NCBI RefSeq assembly: GCF_014648095.1
Contig: NZ_BMQL01000023.1
Coordinates: 1-64,000 of the forward strand
Reading direction: 5' to 3'
Length of the DNA: 64,000 nt
From: Deinococcus ruber
GTDB lineage: Bacteria > Deinococcota > Deinococci > Deinococcales > Deinococcaceae
In this document: piece by piece, positions 9,384-19,600 of the stretch
Position numbering within the stretch: position 1 is the first letter of the stretch
How the letters are laid out: every line of letters starts with the position of its first letter
Notes under the pieces: generated by a model
What the model was told of the DNA's origin: nothing
The model's input: the letters and a program-made list of their open reading frames with translations, nothing else
Database searches by the model: none
Program-made: the position numbers and the translations under genes

Positions 9384-10363
9384 AACTGATAGGAAGCGAG
9401 GGGGGGTGTGGCCGTTGCTGCTCATCAGGGCACGAGCGGACCAGCGCTGCGACCAGTGAACACACCGGTGTGACCGATCACGGATCGGAAAGGCTGACGG
9501 TCCGTGATCGCCACCGAGGTCAGCCGCCACCGCTTCCAATCGGGCATCTGCGTAGCAAGCTGACCTCCGCGGCCCGCCCGTGGCCAAGGTGCGCTCACGC
9601 AGTTGCTCGCGCTGCACCTAAAACCGTTAGGACACGAGGTCTGTGTCTCGGAGGCAGGAGATGTGACACCGCCATGGCTGCGGATCGGACGGTCGGTGGC
9701 GGATCTCAGCGTTCGGAGCGAGCGTACGCACCTCGTCGAGGTGCGTCAGTCTTCTCAGCAGCAAGGCACCTGGATACTTCCACTGGCTGGGGTCAGCGAT
9801 CCAGCCGCGTACCAGTACCAGCACGACTTGGCGCGGATTCAAGCCTTCCTGGCAAGGCCAGTGCCGAAGCTCCGCCTGCAGCCGTTTGTTCCCGCGGTGG
9901 ACCGGGGTGGGGGATGGATGTTCTCGCCTGTGGCCACCTGCGCACGCCAGATCGGCCGACCACGCGCCGTCACAAGCGGCACTGCGTATGTGTGGCCCCG
10001 TCACGCCCGCCAGCAACGTTCGGATCGTCGCTGGCGAGCAGAACCTCGAGTGGGTTGCCGCCCTGTTCGAGGAAGAACGGGGTGATACCCAGCCGCCAAG
10101 CCCGACAGCAATCACAAGAGCAACACCAGAAGGTGTGCCGCACTGGACACAGTTCGCAGGGTCTTCACCGGAGAGTGGGCCATCTGCACCCACCCGCCGA
10201 CCGGAAGGTGCGCCGTGTAGATGTGTTCCCGATCCACTGTCACAAAGCCGCTCCGGAGGTCGAGGTGCTTCATGAGGTCAGCGTGTGCTGTCCCGATTCT
10301 TCATGGAATGGGGGTCATCCCCATTGACAGCACTAGTTTCCAGCCGTCCAAGGCGAAAAATAG
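9384..10363. other. Intergenic region with hairpin and decayed coding-like sequence
   Basis: There is no convincing intact gene between narK and the subtilase. A 9-bp inverted repeat (GATCACGGA at 9476-9484 and its complement at 9501-9509) lies 92 bp after narK and may end that transcript, although no T-run follows. Frames of 120-190 codons exist on both strands from about 9600 to 10280, but none shows a recognisable motif, ribosome binding site or consistent codon use. It may be old mobile-element or gene debris. Confidence 0.4.
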
Positions 10364-10369
10364 TATGAT
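10364..10369 (+). promoter_or_regulatory. -10 box of a leaderless-type promoter (subtilase)
   Basis: TATGAT ends 6 nt before the ATG at 10376, so transcription would start at or next to the start codon. There is no room for a Shine-Dalgarno sequence. No good -35 is seen 16-18 bp upstream. Confidence 0.5.
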
Positions 10370-10375
10370 AAATTC

Positions 10376-11779
10376 ATGATCTTGCGGCTGCGAGCCATTT
10401 TCCAAAGGAGCTCTAGGCTACCTCACGCCTCTCCATCACCTTTTCTGATGACCATCACAGCGTGCCTGCTGGCTGGATGCAATTCGGTCGTTCCGATGCA
10501 GACACCCACGATAGCGAATCAACCCGCGCAGATCGCGCCCCGGTATGACGACGTCGCGACCGTTCCGCTGAGATCAGGTGACACACGGTCCACCGTGCAA
10601 CAAGCGTTGGGTGGAACGCTGCTGTCCTGGACGGATGAAGGCTGTGCTGCTGGAGAGGCAGACGCGTGTCAGGCCGTGGTGGGCTTCAATCATGAGGGAA
10701 CGCTGTCCGCACAGAGCGTGGCTGCCCTCAACACCCGATTTGGTCGTCCAGTCACCATCGAACCCAACCGAGATCAATTCAGTGGTGGCGGTGAATTGAC
10801 CGCGACGATCGGTGGATCGCTCGCGGCGTGGGCGGGTGGTTCGCTTGCGGCGTGGGCGGGTGGATCGCTCGCGGCGTGGGCAGGCGGTACGTATGCACCG
10901 TTGCCTCAGAACACCGGTGTGTGGACCACACTGCATCTGCAAGCCGCGCAGGCCCTAGCACCGAATCTCGGCGCGAATGTCACCGTCGCGGTGATCGATA
11001 CTGGCTTGGATCTGACGCACCCTGCCTTCCAGAACGCCCTGACCGATCCCGCCACCTGGTGGGACTACTACGGCGGGGACGCCGTACCTCAGGATGAGGG
11101 GACGCTGGGCACCGGCGGATTTGGACACGGCACCAACGTGGCCGGCATCATCCTGCAGATTGCCCCCAACGCCAAGATTCTTCCAATTCGCGTCCTCGGT
11201 CCAGACGGCTCGGGGGACGTTGTCAATATCGCGTCCGCCATCACCTGGGCAGCCGCGCACGGCGCGAACATCATCAACCTGAGCCTCGGGAGTGCCCAAG
11301 CCTTCAAAGGGGTACAAGACGCCATTACGGCAGCCACAAAGAAGGGCGTACTGGTGGTTTCGTCCGCTGGGAACAACAATCGCAGCGCCATTACCTTCCC
11401 AGCTTCCACCTCGACGAAGATCGCTGGTCTCGTGAGTGTTGGCAGTGTGGACGCTCAGGATGTGAAATCGACCTTCTCGAACTACGCCGATGCCTTGGAA
11501 CTGATGGCACCCGGCGAGCAGGTGTATGCACCAGCCCCCGGCAATCTGCTGGCAGCTTGGAGTGGAACCAGTCAGGCCACGCCGATGGCAGCGGGCGCAC
11601 TCGCACTCGCATTGGGACAGCACCTGCTCACCCCGAAGCTGACTGACATCCTGATGAACTCCGCCGTGAATATCTACAGTAACCCGCTCAATAAGCAGTA
11701 CACCAACAAACTCGGTGAAGGCCGCCTTGACCTGTCAGCGTTCCTCAGCAAGGCCAGTCAAGCTTCCATGCTCCCCTGA
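10376..11779 (+). CDS. S8 family subtilisin-like serine protease, lipoprotein
   Basis: Secreted or membrane-anchored endopeptidase of 467 residues. An N-terminal signal with lipobox LLAGC (Cys35) is followed by a propeptide-like region, a linker with three 8-residue GGSLAAWA repeats (residues 146-169) and the S8 catalytic domain. The triad is visible: Asp208 in VIDTGLD, His251 in GHGTNVAG and Ser399 in SGTSQATPMA; the oxyanion Asn is N333 in SSAGNN. The protein ends soon after the last helix, so there is no large C-terminal extension. A -10-like TATGAT lies 6 nt upstream of the ATG, suggesting a leaderless mRNA. The TPR/HD-GYP gene starts 13 bp after its stop, so they are probably co-transcribed. 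Natural substrates are unknown. Confidence 0.93.
   Translation: MILRLRAIFQRSSRLPHASPSPFLMTITACLLAGCNSVVPMQTPTIANQPAQIAPRYDDVATVPLRSGDTRSTVQQALGGTLLSWTDEGCAAGEADACQAVVGFNHEGTLSAQSVAALNTRFGRPVTIEPNRDQFSGGGELTATIGGSLAAWAGGSLAAWAGGSLAAWAGGTYAPLPQNTGVWTTLHLQAAQALAPNLGANVTVAVIDTGLDLTHPAFQNALTDPATWWDYYGGDAVPQDEGTLGTGGFGHGTNVAGIILQIAPNAKILPIRVLGPDGSGDVVNIASAITWAAAHGANIINLSLGSAQAFKGVQDAITAATKKGVLVVSSAGNNNRSAITFPASTSTKIAGLVSVGSVDAQDVKSTFSNYADALELMAPGEQVYAPAPGNLLAAWSGTSQATPMAAGALALALGQHLLTPKLTDILMNSAVNIYSNPLNKQYTNKLGEGRLDLSAFLSKASQASMLP
10811..10882 (+). repeat. Three tandem 24-bp repeats in the subtilase linker
   Basis: Three consecutive 24-bp units each encode GGSLAAWA; the first and third are almost identical and the second differs at synonymous sites (tcg ctc against tcg ctt, for example). 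A fourth partial unit (GGTYA) follows. The repeats lie between the pro-region and the catalytic domain, so copy-number changes would alter linker length without breaking the frame. Confidence 0.85.
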
Positions 11780-11792
11780 GTCAACCCCGGCA

Positions 11793-13931
11793 ATGACGAC
11801 TGAAGGCGGCCCTCATCATGCGTTCCTCACGCTGACTGCTCGCCTGACGGAGCTTCAAGCGGAGGGACAACGTCTGCTTGAACACAGCTCATCGCAAGCG
11901 CTTGAAGTCGTTCAGGATGCACTGGCGCTCGCCACACAACTGAATGATGCGCACGCTGTCGCGCGCACGCAGGTATTGCTCGCACAGGCGTACATGCAGG
12001 CATCTGAGTTACACACCGCGCTTCAAGTCGCGCTGACAGCGTCGTACGCGTTCACACAGCTGCAGGACGAACTTGGACAAGCAGACGCTGAACTGCTGGC
12101 TGGCCGAATCAATCTCAGTCAAGGGACGTTTGAGATCGCCGAAGGCCATCTCCTGTGTGCCATCAGCGTCGCGCAACGTCTGGCGTCACCTTCAGGACAA
12201 GCGCTGCATGCCACGGCACTGAACCAACTTGCAGGCGTGAAATACAACCAGGGGGCTGCCAAAGACGCACTGCTGCATCTCGAAACAGCGCTGGGCATCT
12301 GGCGCACGCTTGAGAACATCAAAGGGCAAGCGCACTGTCTCACGAACATCGGGAACATTCAAAACAGCCTCGGACAGTACCACGCCGCGATCGAAACGCT
12401 CAGCACAGCGTACAATCTCTACAAAACGGGCCTGCAAGACAAACGCTCTGAAGGCTTCATTCTGACGTCCCTTGCGCGGCTTCATTCGCTGAACCAAGAT
12501 CAGCTACTCGCCGTTGAGGTAGCCCAAGCAGCACTCAAGGCAGCAGAGGCGAGTCAGGACGGCGTGCTGACCAGCGTATGCCTCGTTAATCTCGGGACCT
12601 TTTATCTTGAGGCAGGACAGGCTCCCGCATCTGAGCAGTGCCTCATGCAGGCACTGCTCAAAAGTCGTGAGGTTGGAGCACGCACCAGCGAATTGTCCGC
12701 GCTGGATAGCCTGGGCCTGTTGTACCAGAAAACGAACCGGCCGGCAGATGCCTCCCAGGCGCACACGCAGGCGCTGCAACTCGCGCTGGATCTGGACTAT
12801 CCTCAGGGAGAGTTGGACGCCCGGCTGCACCTCGGTGAAATCGAACTCACGCTGCAGCATCTTCATCACGCGGAAGTACATCTGACGCGCGCCCTCACGT
12901 TGGCCGTGTCCAACGACAGTCCGAAGGATGAAGCTCAGGCCCACTGCCTCCTGGCCCGACTGGCAGAGCAACAAGCCGACTACCGTGGTGCCTACACCCA
13001 CGGACAAGAACAGCTCCGCCTACAAGCGGCCCTCTTTAACGTCGAGCGAGATCGACAAACCCGCAATCTGAGTATTCAATTTGAAGTGGAGCGTGCGCAG
13101 CACGATGTCGAAATCTATCGCATTCGGACCGAGGTGGAGCAGCAGGGACGGCTGGCCGCTGAACAACAGGTGGAAGCACGCACCAAGGACTTGGCCCGCG
13201 CTCAGCTGGAAGTGGTGACCCGGCTTGCCATTGCGGCGGAATACCGCGACGACACCACTGGCGACCACACCCGCCGCGTCGGCCATCTGACCGCGCAGAT
13301 CGCATCTGCGCTGGGCTGGAGTAAGGAACGCGCCCACCTGCTGGGCATCGCCGCCCGGTTGCATGACGTCGGCAAAATTGGAATTCCTGACTCGGTCCTT
13401 CTGAAAGCTGGTACGCTCACGGAGGAAGAGTTCGAACAGATGAAGACCCACACGCGGATTGGTGCCCGCATCCTGTCAGGTGGACACTCCGAATTGCTGC
13501 AGTTAGCCGAGGAGATTGCGTTGACGCACCACGAACGCTGGGACGGAAGTGGCTATCCGCGAGGACTTCACACCACACAAATTCCGCTCAGCGGCCGCAT
13601 TGTGGCGACCGCCGATGTCTTCGATGCCTTGACGCAGTCCAGACCGTATAAACGCGCCTGGACTGCGGAGGAAGCGTTGACGGAACTCCGTCAAGCCGCG
13701 GGGACGCACTTTGATCCGCTGGTCGTCGAGACCGCCAACCACGTGCTCAGTTCCCTGCAGACCAACGGAGTGCAGGAGGTCCACTCGGGACTGGGTGAGG
13801 ACCTGCTGCTGCCAGAAGAAGCCACCTCGCAGATTCTGACGATGTTCGGGCAGTTGCTTGAGGAGCGAACGCGAAGTGAGGCAGACGCCGCGATATCTGG
13901 AAGACAGCATCCAGACAACACCGCGGGCTAA
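11793..13931 (+). CDS. TPR-repeat protein with C-terminal HD-GYP domain
   Basis: A 712-residue cytoplasmic protein. Residues of about 10-430 are TPR-like helical repeats (SQALEVVQDALALATQLNDAHAVARTQ and several similar units). A charged helical segment (about 430-485, IEVERAQHDVEIYRIRTEVEQQ-like) leads to an HD-GYP domain. Metal-binding motifs are RLHDVGKIGIPD near residue 524 and HHERWDGSGYPRGL, with the full HHE and GYP signatures, so cyclic-di-GMP phosphodiesterase activity is expected. The ATG at 11793 is chosen because it follows the subtilase stop by 13 bp. The TPR part probably senses or binds a partner protein. A link with the protease upstream is inferred only from adjacency. Confidence 0.88.
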   Translation: MTTEGGPHHAFLTLTARLTELQAEGQRLLEHSSSQALEVVQDALALATQLNDAHAVARTQVLLAQAYMQASELHTALQVALTASYAFTQLQDELGQADAELLAGRINLSQGTFEIAEGHLLCAISVAQRLASPSGQALHATALNQLAGVKYNQGAAKDALLHLETALGIWRTLENIKGQAHCLTNIGNIQNSLGQYHAAIETLSTAYNLYKTGLQDKRSEGFILTSLARLHSLNQDQLLAVEVAQAALKAAEASQDGVLTSVCLVNLGTFYLEAGQAPASEQCLMQALLKSREVGARTSELSALDSLGLLYQKTNRPADASQAHTQALQLALDLDYPQGELDARLHLGEIELTLQHLHHAEVHLTRALTLAVSNDSPKDEAQAHCLLARLAEQQADYRGAYTHGQEQLRLQAALFNVERDRQTRNLSIQFEVERAQHDVEIYRIRTEVEQQGRLAAEQQVEARTKDLARAQLEVVTRLAIAAEYRDDTTGDHTRRVGHLTAQIASALGWSKERAHLLGIAARLHDVGKIGIPDSVLLKAGTLTEEEFEQMKTHTRIGARILSGGHSELLQLAEEIALTHHERWDGSGYPRGLHTTQIPLSGRIVATADVFDALTQSRPYKRAWTAEEALTELRQAAGTHFDPLVVETANHVLSSLQTNGVQEVHSGLGEDLLLPEEATSQILTMFGQLLEERTRSEADAAISGRQHPDNTAG

Positions 13932-14040
13932 GTATATCCTTGCTGACATTTCATGGCTTCGCAGACAGTGCTGCATCTCTACGACCTCTTCAGGACGCAT
14001 TTTCCTCGCACTCATCCCGTTTTGGATAATCTAATTCTTT

Positions 14041-14091
14041 ACAAGGATGTACTTAGGTCGCTTCGTCCTGCCTCACAAGGACGTACTTGGG
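14041..14091. repeat. Pair of 17-bp direct repeats downstream of two convergent genes
   Basis: ACAAGGATGTACTTAGG at 14041-14057 recurs at 14075-14091 with 15 of 17 identical bases, a 34-bp period (about three helical turns). They lie between the ends of the HD-GYP gene and the tetR gene, where no promoter is needed for either. The function is unknown. Confidence 0.5.
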
Positions 14092-14172
14092 CGCCGTGAC
14101 ACTCCACCGTTGCCCGCATTCCTCCTGAGCGGCCGCGTTCAGGGCAAGGAGTGTGGAAAGGCAACGCAGTGG

Positions 14173-14775
14173 TCAGTGATCAGGGGAATGAACGCGCAGG
14201 CCATCGACCAGCAGGTCGAGTAACCGGGCCAGCTGCCGCGGCGTGGTTGGGTCGGCACTCACGTACCATACGCCGATCATGGCGAGTACCACCACCTCAG
14301 CGTCGATATCGGTTCGGAGAAGCTGTGCTGCTGTGCCCCGGTTCAGGAGCACTTTGACGGTGGAGAGGATGCGCTCTCGGACGTTCAGTTCGGCATTGAA
14401 GGGTTGTGGAGTCGTCAAGGCGTTCCTGAGCATGTCTGACATGCCCCGTTTGGTGACGATGTACTGCGAGAAACGGGCCAGCCATTCACGCAGCGCCCTG
14501 TCGGCTGGCAGCGTCCCCAGCAACGCGTCTGCCGCGTCGCACAGCCGCTGGACGTCGTATTGATACGCTGCTAACGCGAGCGCTTCACGCGTCGGAAAGT
14601 GTCGGTAGAGCGTGCCGATGCCTACCCCTGCGCTGCGGGCGATGGCGTCCAGTGAGGCCTGCGTGCCGTGTTGCGCGAACGCTTCGAGCGCTGCGTCCAG
14701 CAGCGCGTGCCGATTGCGCTGAGCATCGGCACGCATCGGCCGACTGGTGGCGGGTGGGTGGGGTGTCTTGCTCAT
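14173..14775 (-). CDS. TetR/AcrR family transcriptional regulator
   Basis: A 200-residue repressor-type protein. The N-terminal helix-turn-helix is typical: RHALLDAALEAFAQHGTQASLDAIARSAGVGIGTLYRHFPTREALALAAY (written here only to locate it, residues of about 24-73; key part GVGIGTLYRHFP). The C-terminal ligand-binding half resembles the SbtR-like type (LREWLARFSQYI..., VVLAMIGVWYVS). The ATG at 14775 has AAGGA 5 nt upstream; the open frame beyond it runs into the operator region. It is divergent from an SDR oxidoreductase, and the twin palindromes between them are the likely operators. The ligand cannot be told. Confidence 0.9.
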   Translation of the reverse strand: MSKTPHPPATSRPMRADAQRNRHALLDAALEAFAQHGTQASLDAIARSAGVGIGTLYRHFPTREALALAAYQYDVQRLCDAADALLGTLPADRALREWLARFSQYIVTKRGMSDMLRNALTTPQPFNAELNVRERILSTVKVLLNRGTAAQLLRTDIDAEVVVLAMIGVWYVSADPTTPRQLARLLDLLVDGLRVHSPDH

Positions 14776-14817
14776 CACGGTCCTTTTGGAAGCTGTTGGC
14801 GCCAGTGTCTTGATAAG

Positions 14818-14863
14818 CGGAGCTTCCTCCGTTAGTGTGTGCATCAGATCGGAGGAGGCTCCG
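14818..14863. promoter_or_regulatory. Twin palindromic operators between tetR and the SDR gene
   Basis: Two copies of CGGAG-N4-CTCCG, at 14818-14831 and 14850-14863, lie 32 bp apart centre to centre (three helical turns) in the 116-bp divergent promoter. Both arms are perfect in both copies while the central four bases differ (CTTC and GAGG). This is the size and arrangement expected for cooperative binding of two TetR dimers on the same face of DNA. It should repress tetR and the oxidoreductase together. Confidence 0.75.
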
Positions 14864-14891
14864 TTTCACTTACTGTAGCAAAGGAGCGTCG

Positions 14892-15854
14892 ATGTCGCTG
14901 ATCACCACGCCGTTTGACCGCCACTCCACCGCTGCGGACGTCATCACCGATATCGACCTGACGCACCGCCGGGCCATCGTCACCGGTGCGTCTTCCGGCA
15001 TTAGCGTCGAGACAGCCCGCGCGTTGGTCAGCGCCGGAGCCGACGTGACGCTGGCTGTACGGTCACTGGAAGCAGGTGTACGCGTCGCCAACGACCTCAT
15101 CGCCACAACCGGCAACGCCCGCGTCCGGGTCGCTCACCTGGACCTGAGCGAGCCGGCGTCGGTGGCCGCGTTTGTGTCCGCCTGGACCGGGCCGCTCCAC
15201 CTGCTGATCAACAACGCGGGCATCATGGCCACGCCGGAGCAGCACACGCCGCAAGGCTGGGAACTCCAGTTCGCGACCAATCACCTCGGCCACTTCGCCT
15301 TGGCGACAGGACTCCACCGAGCGCTGGTGGCGGCAAGCGGGGCACGCATCGTCTCACTCAGTTCTGCCGGACATACCCGCTCACCGGTGGTCTTCGGCGA
15401 CATCCACTTCCACCACCGTCCCTACGACCCATTCCTGGCGTATGGGCAGTCCAAGACCGCGAACGTCCTGTTTGCGGTCGAAGCGTCGCGGCGCTGGGCC
15501 GAGCAGGGCATCACCGCCAACGCCGTGATGCCTGGAGCGGTCCGCACCGAAGGCGTGGCCAATCTAAACCTCACGGCCACGCAAATCGCGCACGCGCAAG
15601 CGACCCGGTCAAGCGGGCCGGAAACGTTCTGGAAGACCCCCGCACAGGGAGCCGCGACTTCAATTCTTGTGGCGACGTCACCGTTGCTGTCCGGTGTCGG
15701 CGGTCGCTACTTCGAAGACAGCCAGGAAGCGGGGCCACATGTGCCTGGCACCATGCGAGGGGTCGCCGGATACGCCCTCGATCCAGCGCAGGCGGAGCGG
15801 CTGTGGGAGGTATCGGAGACGCTGCTGGCCCGAGCAACTTCGCCCAGTGACTGA
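14892..15854 (+). CDS. Short-chain dehydrogenase/reductase (SDR)
   Basis: NAD(P)(H)-dependent oxidoreductase of 320 residues. It has the classical Rossmann motif TGASSGI (residues 31-37), the structural NNAGIMA motif, the catalytic Ser region IVSLSSAGHT and the Tyr-Lys pair in YGQSKTAN. The overall pattern and length match the retinol dehydrogenase/protochlorophyllide reductase-like SDRs often annotated simply as oxidoreductase. The ATG at 14892 has AAGGAG (14881-14886) at good spacing. It is divergent from the TetR gene, so it is probably induced by that regulator's ligand. The substrate is unknown; the resemblance to retinol-type SDRs is not enough to link it to the rhodopsin system. Confidence 0.9.
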   Translation: MSLITTPFDRHSTAADVITDIDLTHRRAIVTGASSGISVETARALVSAGADVTLAVRSLEAGVRVANDLIATTGNARVRVAHLDLSEPASVAAFVSAWTGPLHLLINNAGIMATPEQHTPQGWELQFATNHLGHFALATGLHRALVAASGARIVSLSSAGHTRSPVVFGDIHFHHRPYDPFLAYGQSKTANVLFAVEASRRWAEQGITANAVMPGAVRTEGVANLNLTATQIAHAQATRSSGPETFWKTPAQGAATSILVATSPLLSGVGGRYFEDSQEAGPHVPGTMRGVAGYALDPAQAERLWEVSETLLARATSPSD

Positions 15855-16655
15855 ACGACAACCTGCGTGACGATTCGGCACGGCGCCGAAGGTGCTGAGT
15901 CATCTCGCAGGTTCTTAAACCAACTGCGTTTCATCGATGGCGCTGTGACAACCGATTGAGGTCACCCGTTTCCAGCGGTCCTGCTCCACGCTACCAGGGG
16001 TGAAGCGCAGCGATCACCGCGGCGTTCAAAGCCTCATCCGTCTGATGGAAGGGGGCGAGGTCAACTCAGCTGGGATGAACAAGCAGTTTCCCTCGGCGCC
16101 CGTGATCAACGGCCTAGGCTGCTCGCAGCGTGTCCATCAGTTCGGAGGTCTGAGCGCTCAGACCTCCAGTTCCTGAACACCTGTTCGCTTGAGGACTGCA
16201 GCAACGCTCCGCGCCCTCAACACTTCCGGAAGGCGTTCGCAGCCGCCTGCAGTCACACTGAGGTGGCTGGAGAGCTTGATGTTGGCCCCGCAATGACGCA
16301 GAATGCCGCGCCCACCTGCGGGTGGTGCAGCTCACTTCTGGCCCACACTGCTCAGCAGGATTCCCTGACTGCTAGGGAGAACATCCTCTTGAAAAACTGA
16401 CCGCTGACGACCGTGTCTGTTCCGTGTCCTTTGGTGAGGCTGCCTGACCGCTGAAGGGGAGTCGCTGCAAGAACATCGTCGGGAGGCTTCCGATCCGAGA
16501 TGATCATCGTTGTTGGGTATGCTGAATCTGTGTTTCCGACACATTCCTGCTGGACTTGAGGACTGTCGTCTGACCCTGCGATCAGGCCACCAATGCCTTA
16601 AGGCTCATTCATACGTCGGCACTGTTTCTCATTACAGAGCCGCAGGCAGTCACAG
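15855..16655. other. Non-coding region, no gene recognised
   Basis: About 800 bp between the SDR gene and the five-GAF kinase. Only frames below about 75 codons without ribosome binding sites or motifs are present. The region could hold transposase debris, but I could not match any family. No strong terminator hairpin or tRNA-like structure was recognised. Confidence 0.4.
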
Positions 16656-16661
16656 TATCTT
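16656..16661 (+). promoter_or_regulatory. -10 box of leaderless-type promoter (five-GAF kinase)
   Basis: TATCTT ends 5 nt before the ATG at 16667. The context CACAGTATCTTGA is identical to that in front of the other GAF kinase at 28213 on the opposite strand. Confidence 0.55.
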
Positions 16662-16666
16662 GAGTC

Positions 16667-19600
16667 ATGCAACCCCTGCCCGATGCATCCAGCGGGGCAT
16701 CGTCTGCATTGACACCGCACCTTCAGCAGGGCGTGCAGGCGCTTGCTGCTGCCCGCACGCAGGCCGAGATGCTGGACGCGACCCTCCGACCTGCCATCGA
16801 GGCCCTGGGTGCCCTTGCGGGTGCGGTCCTGCTGATTGACGAAGACGCACAGTCACTGCGGATGGCCGGGCACGTCGGCTATGACCCCGGCACACTGACC
16901 ATCTGGCAGGACGGCCCCATTGACGACGCAGTTCCGGCGGCCGACGTGCTGCGAACGCGCCAGGCACGCTACTTCGAGCATGCCGGTGCACTCAACGCTG
17001 CGTATCCCGAACTGGAAGCGCGCACAGGTGCAGTCCCTGCCGTGGCCAGTGCGGTGCTCCCGCTGTTCCTGGATGGCCGCCCACTCGGCAGCCTGGTCCT
17101 GGACTTCAGGGAACCGCACGTCTTCACGCCAGACGAGCGGGCGTTCCTGCGGACGCTGGCCGCACACTGCATCCTCGCGCTCGACCGCACCGGTGCACTC
17201 CAGCGCGTCACCCAGCAACTCGAAGCGCGCGACCGCACACGGGCAGAGGAGAGCCGCGCCCACGACGCGTTCATCGCCTTTACAGAAGCGGTCGGCAGCG
17301 AACTTGACCTGCCCGCACTGGTGCGTCAGGCCATTGTGGTGCTCCAGCACCGCTTCCCTGAAGCCAGCGTCGGCTATTACGAGGAGGACCGGCAGCGTAG
17401 CGTGTGGACGGCGCGCATCTGGAGTGACGATGTCGATCCGGTGACCGCCGCGGTGATCTCCGCCGGCCTCCCCGCCGATCTGCCGATGTTCGCCCAGCTG
17501 CTGCAGCACCGCCAGCCCGTGTTCGCCGACACCTGGAACGACGCGCCAGCAGCTCACGACGTGGATGCGCAGGCGTATGGCGCGGTTGTCAATTACCCTC
17601 TGACGGTGAATGAAGCGCTGCACGCGGTCCTGTCGATAGCCTTCCGGGGTCATCATCCCTGGACCGAAGCTGACCGGGCGCTGGTGCGGGGGGTTGGCCG
17701 GGGCCTGAACGTCGCGCTGGAACGCACCCACACCGCCCGCCAACTCATGCTGCAGAACGCCGAGTTGCAGGCCCGCACGCAGGCATTGGCCGCGTTCGCC
17801 GATCTGACGCGCGACCTGGCACTCACCACCGACCCGCTCCTGCTGATCCGGCGGGCCCAGGAAATCGTGATGTCGATGCTCGCGGATGGTGCAGCGCTGT
17901 ATTACGTCCCTGAAGGCGACCGCTGGCATAACCACAGCCAGCACGGCGACCTGCACTCACCAGCATTGCAAGCAGCCGTTGACGCGGGGCTGCCGCTCAA
18001 CGAGACCAGGAACCTGCTGACCCCGTGGACGACCGGTCAGCCACACTTCCAAAACGTCTACGATCAGACCACCGATCAGCTCGCGAACGTCGAACACATC
18101 GGCGCGACCGCCACCTTGCCCCTGCGGATCGGCGGCAGCGTAATCGGGGTGCTGGCCTTTGTGCTGTTCCACCAGCGGGCGTGGTCGAGTGTGGACCGCG
18201 TGCTGCTGGAGACAGCCGTCCAGAGCCTGGAATTGGCCCTTGACCGGGCCGCCAAGACCAGAACGCTCGAAGAGGAACGGGTCGCACTGCAAGCGTTCAT
18301 GCGCTTCACCGAGGTGGTGGGGAGCGACACCGATGTTCAGGTGTTGGTCCAGCAGGCGATCACCCTGCTGGAAGAAACGCGGTTGGTGGACGTCACGTAC
18401 TTCGAGCGTGACGGTGACCTGTTCAAGGTCAGGAGCTGGAGCACCGGGTTTCCACTGGCGCTGCTCACGCGCTTGCAGGCGGGGTTTCCTACCACCCAGC
18501 CGGGCTTCGCACGCGCACAACAGGCGCGGCAGGCGGTCTTCGAAGATCACTGGGACGCCGTTGGGCGGGGCATCCCGGAGGGAGCGCAGCATGGCGTGCT
18601 GGCCATCCAGCCGTTCTTCGAGGGTCAGGAGATGACCAGCGTGCTGGTGATGGGGTCGCGCACGTCGGTGACGTGGTCTGAGCGGGACAGGGGCATCTTC
18701 CGGGCGGTGGGCCGCAGTCTGGAACTGGCCCTCGACCGGGCGGCCAAGACCCGCCGGCTTGAGGAAGAACGCACGGCGCTGGAAGCGTTTACCCGCTTTA
18801 CCGAAGCGGTCGGCACGCAGAGTGATGTGCAGGTGCTCGTGCAGCAGGCCATCACGCTGCTGCACGAAACGTGTGCGGTCGACGTCGCCCACTTCCAGCG
18901 TGAGGGTGAGCTGTTCAAGGTCACCGCATGGAGCGACTCGGCGGATCCCGCCCTCCTGCCGCTGCTGCAACACGGCTTTCTTCTGCGAGACTCCAGCATT
19001 GCGCAGGTGCTCCGGCAGAACATCGCCGCGTTCATCGACCACTGGAACGACACTGGACTGCTGATCGCCGAATCTGGGATCTATCAGGCCGTCGCCGGGT
19101 ACCCGTACTTCGTGGACGGTGAACTTGAGCGTGTGCTGATGATCGGATCGCTCACATCCGCGACCTGGGATGACCGCACCAGAGGGATTTTCCCGGCAGT
19201 GTGCCGCAGCCTGGATGTGGCGCTGCAACGTGCCACACAGACTCAGCTGTTACGGGCACAACGCGACGCACTGGCAGCCCGCACCCAGGAGCTCTCCATC
19301 GCGACCGAGGAGCTGGAAGTGTTCTCGTACTCGGTCTCCCATGACCTGCGGACCCCGGTCCGGCACATGCTCGGCTTCCTCCAGCTGGCCAGGAAGGCAC
19401 TGGACGGGCAGCTGGACGCCCGCAGTGCCCGCTACCTGGACGTGGTCGGTCAGGCGGGTCAGCAGATGAATGCCCTGATCGACGCCCTGCTCGACGTGTC
19501 CCGGACTGCCCGGCAGCCGTTGAACATGACGGCGGTCGACCTGAACCGCGTTCTCCAACACATTCAACACACGTTGACGCCGGATCTGCTGACCCGCAAC

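Noticed and set aside
9603..10275. Possible genes of 120-190 codons between narK and the subtilase
   Set aside because: Frames exist on both strands, none has a motif, ribosome binding site or consistent coding pattern; reported only as a non-coding or decayed region.
8072..10327. Very long open frame of about 750 codons overlapping narK and the region after it
   Set aside because: It runs in another phase over the well-supported narK gene and consists of Arg/Pro/Ala-rich sequence without motifs, typical of out-of-frame reading of GC-rich coding DNA.
14892..15854. The SDR oxidoreductase considered as a retinol dehydrogenase supporting the rhodopsin
   Set aside because: Resemblance is only at the level of the broad SDR class, it is under its own TetR regulator, and Blh makes retinal directly so no retinol step is needed.
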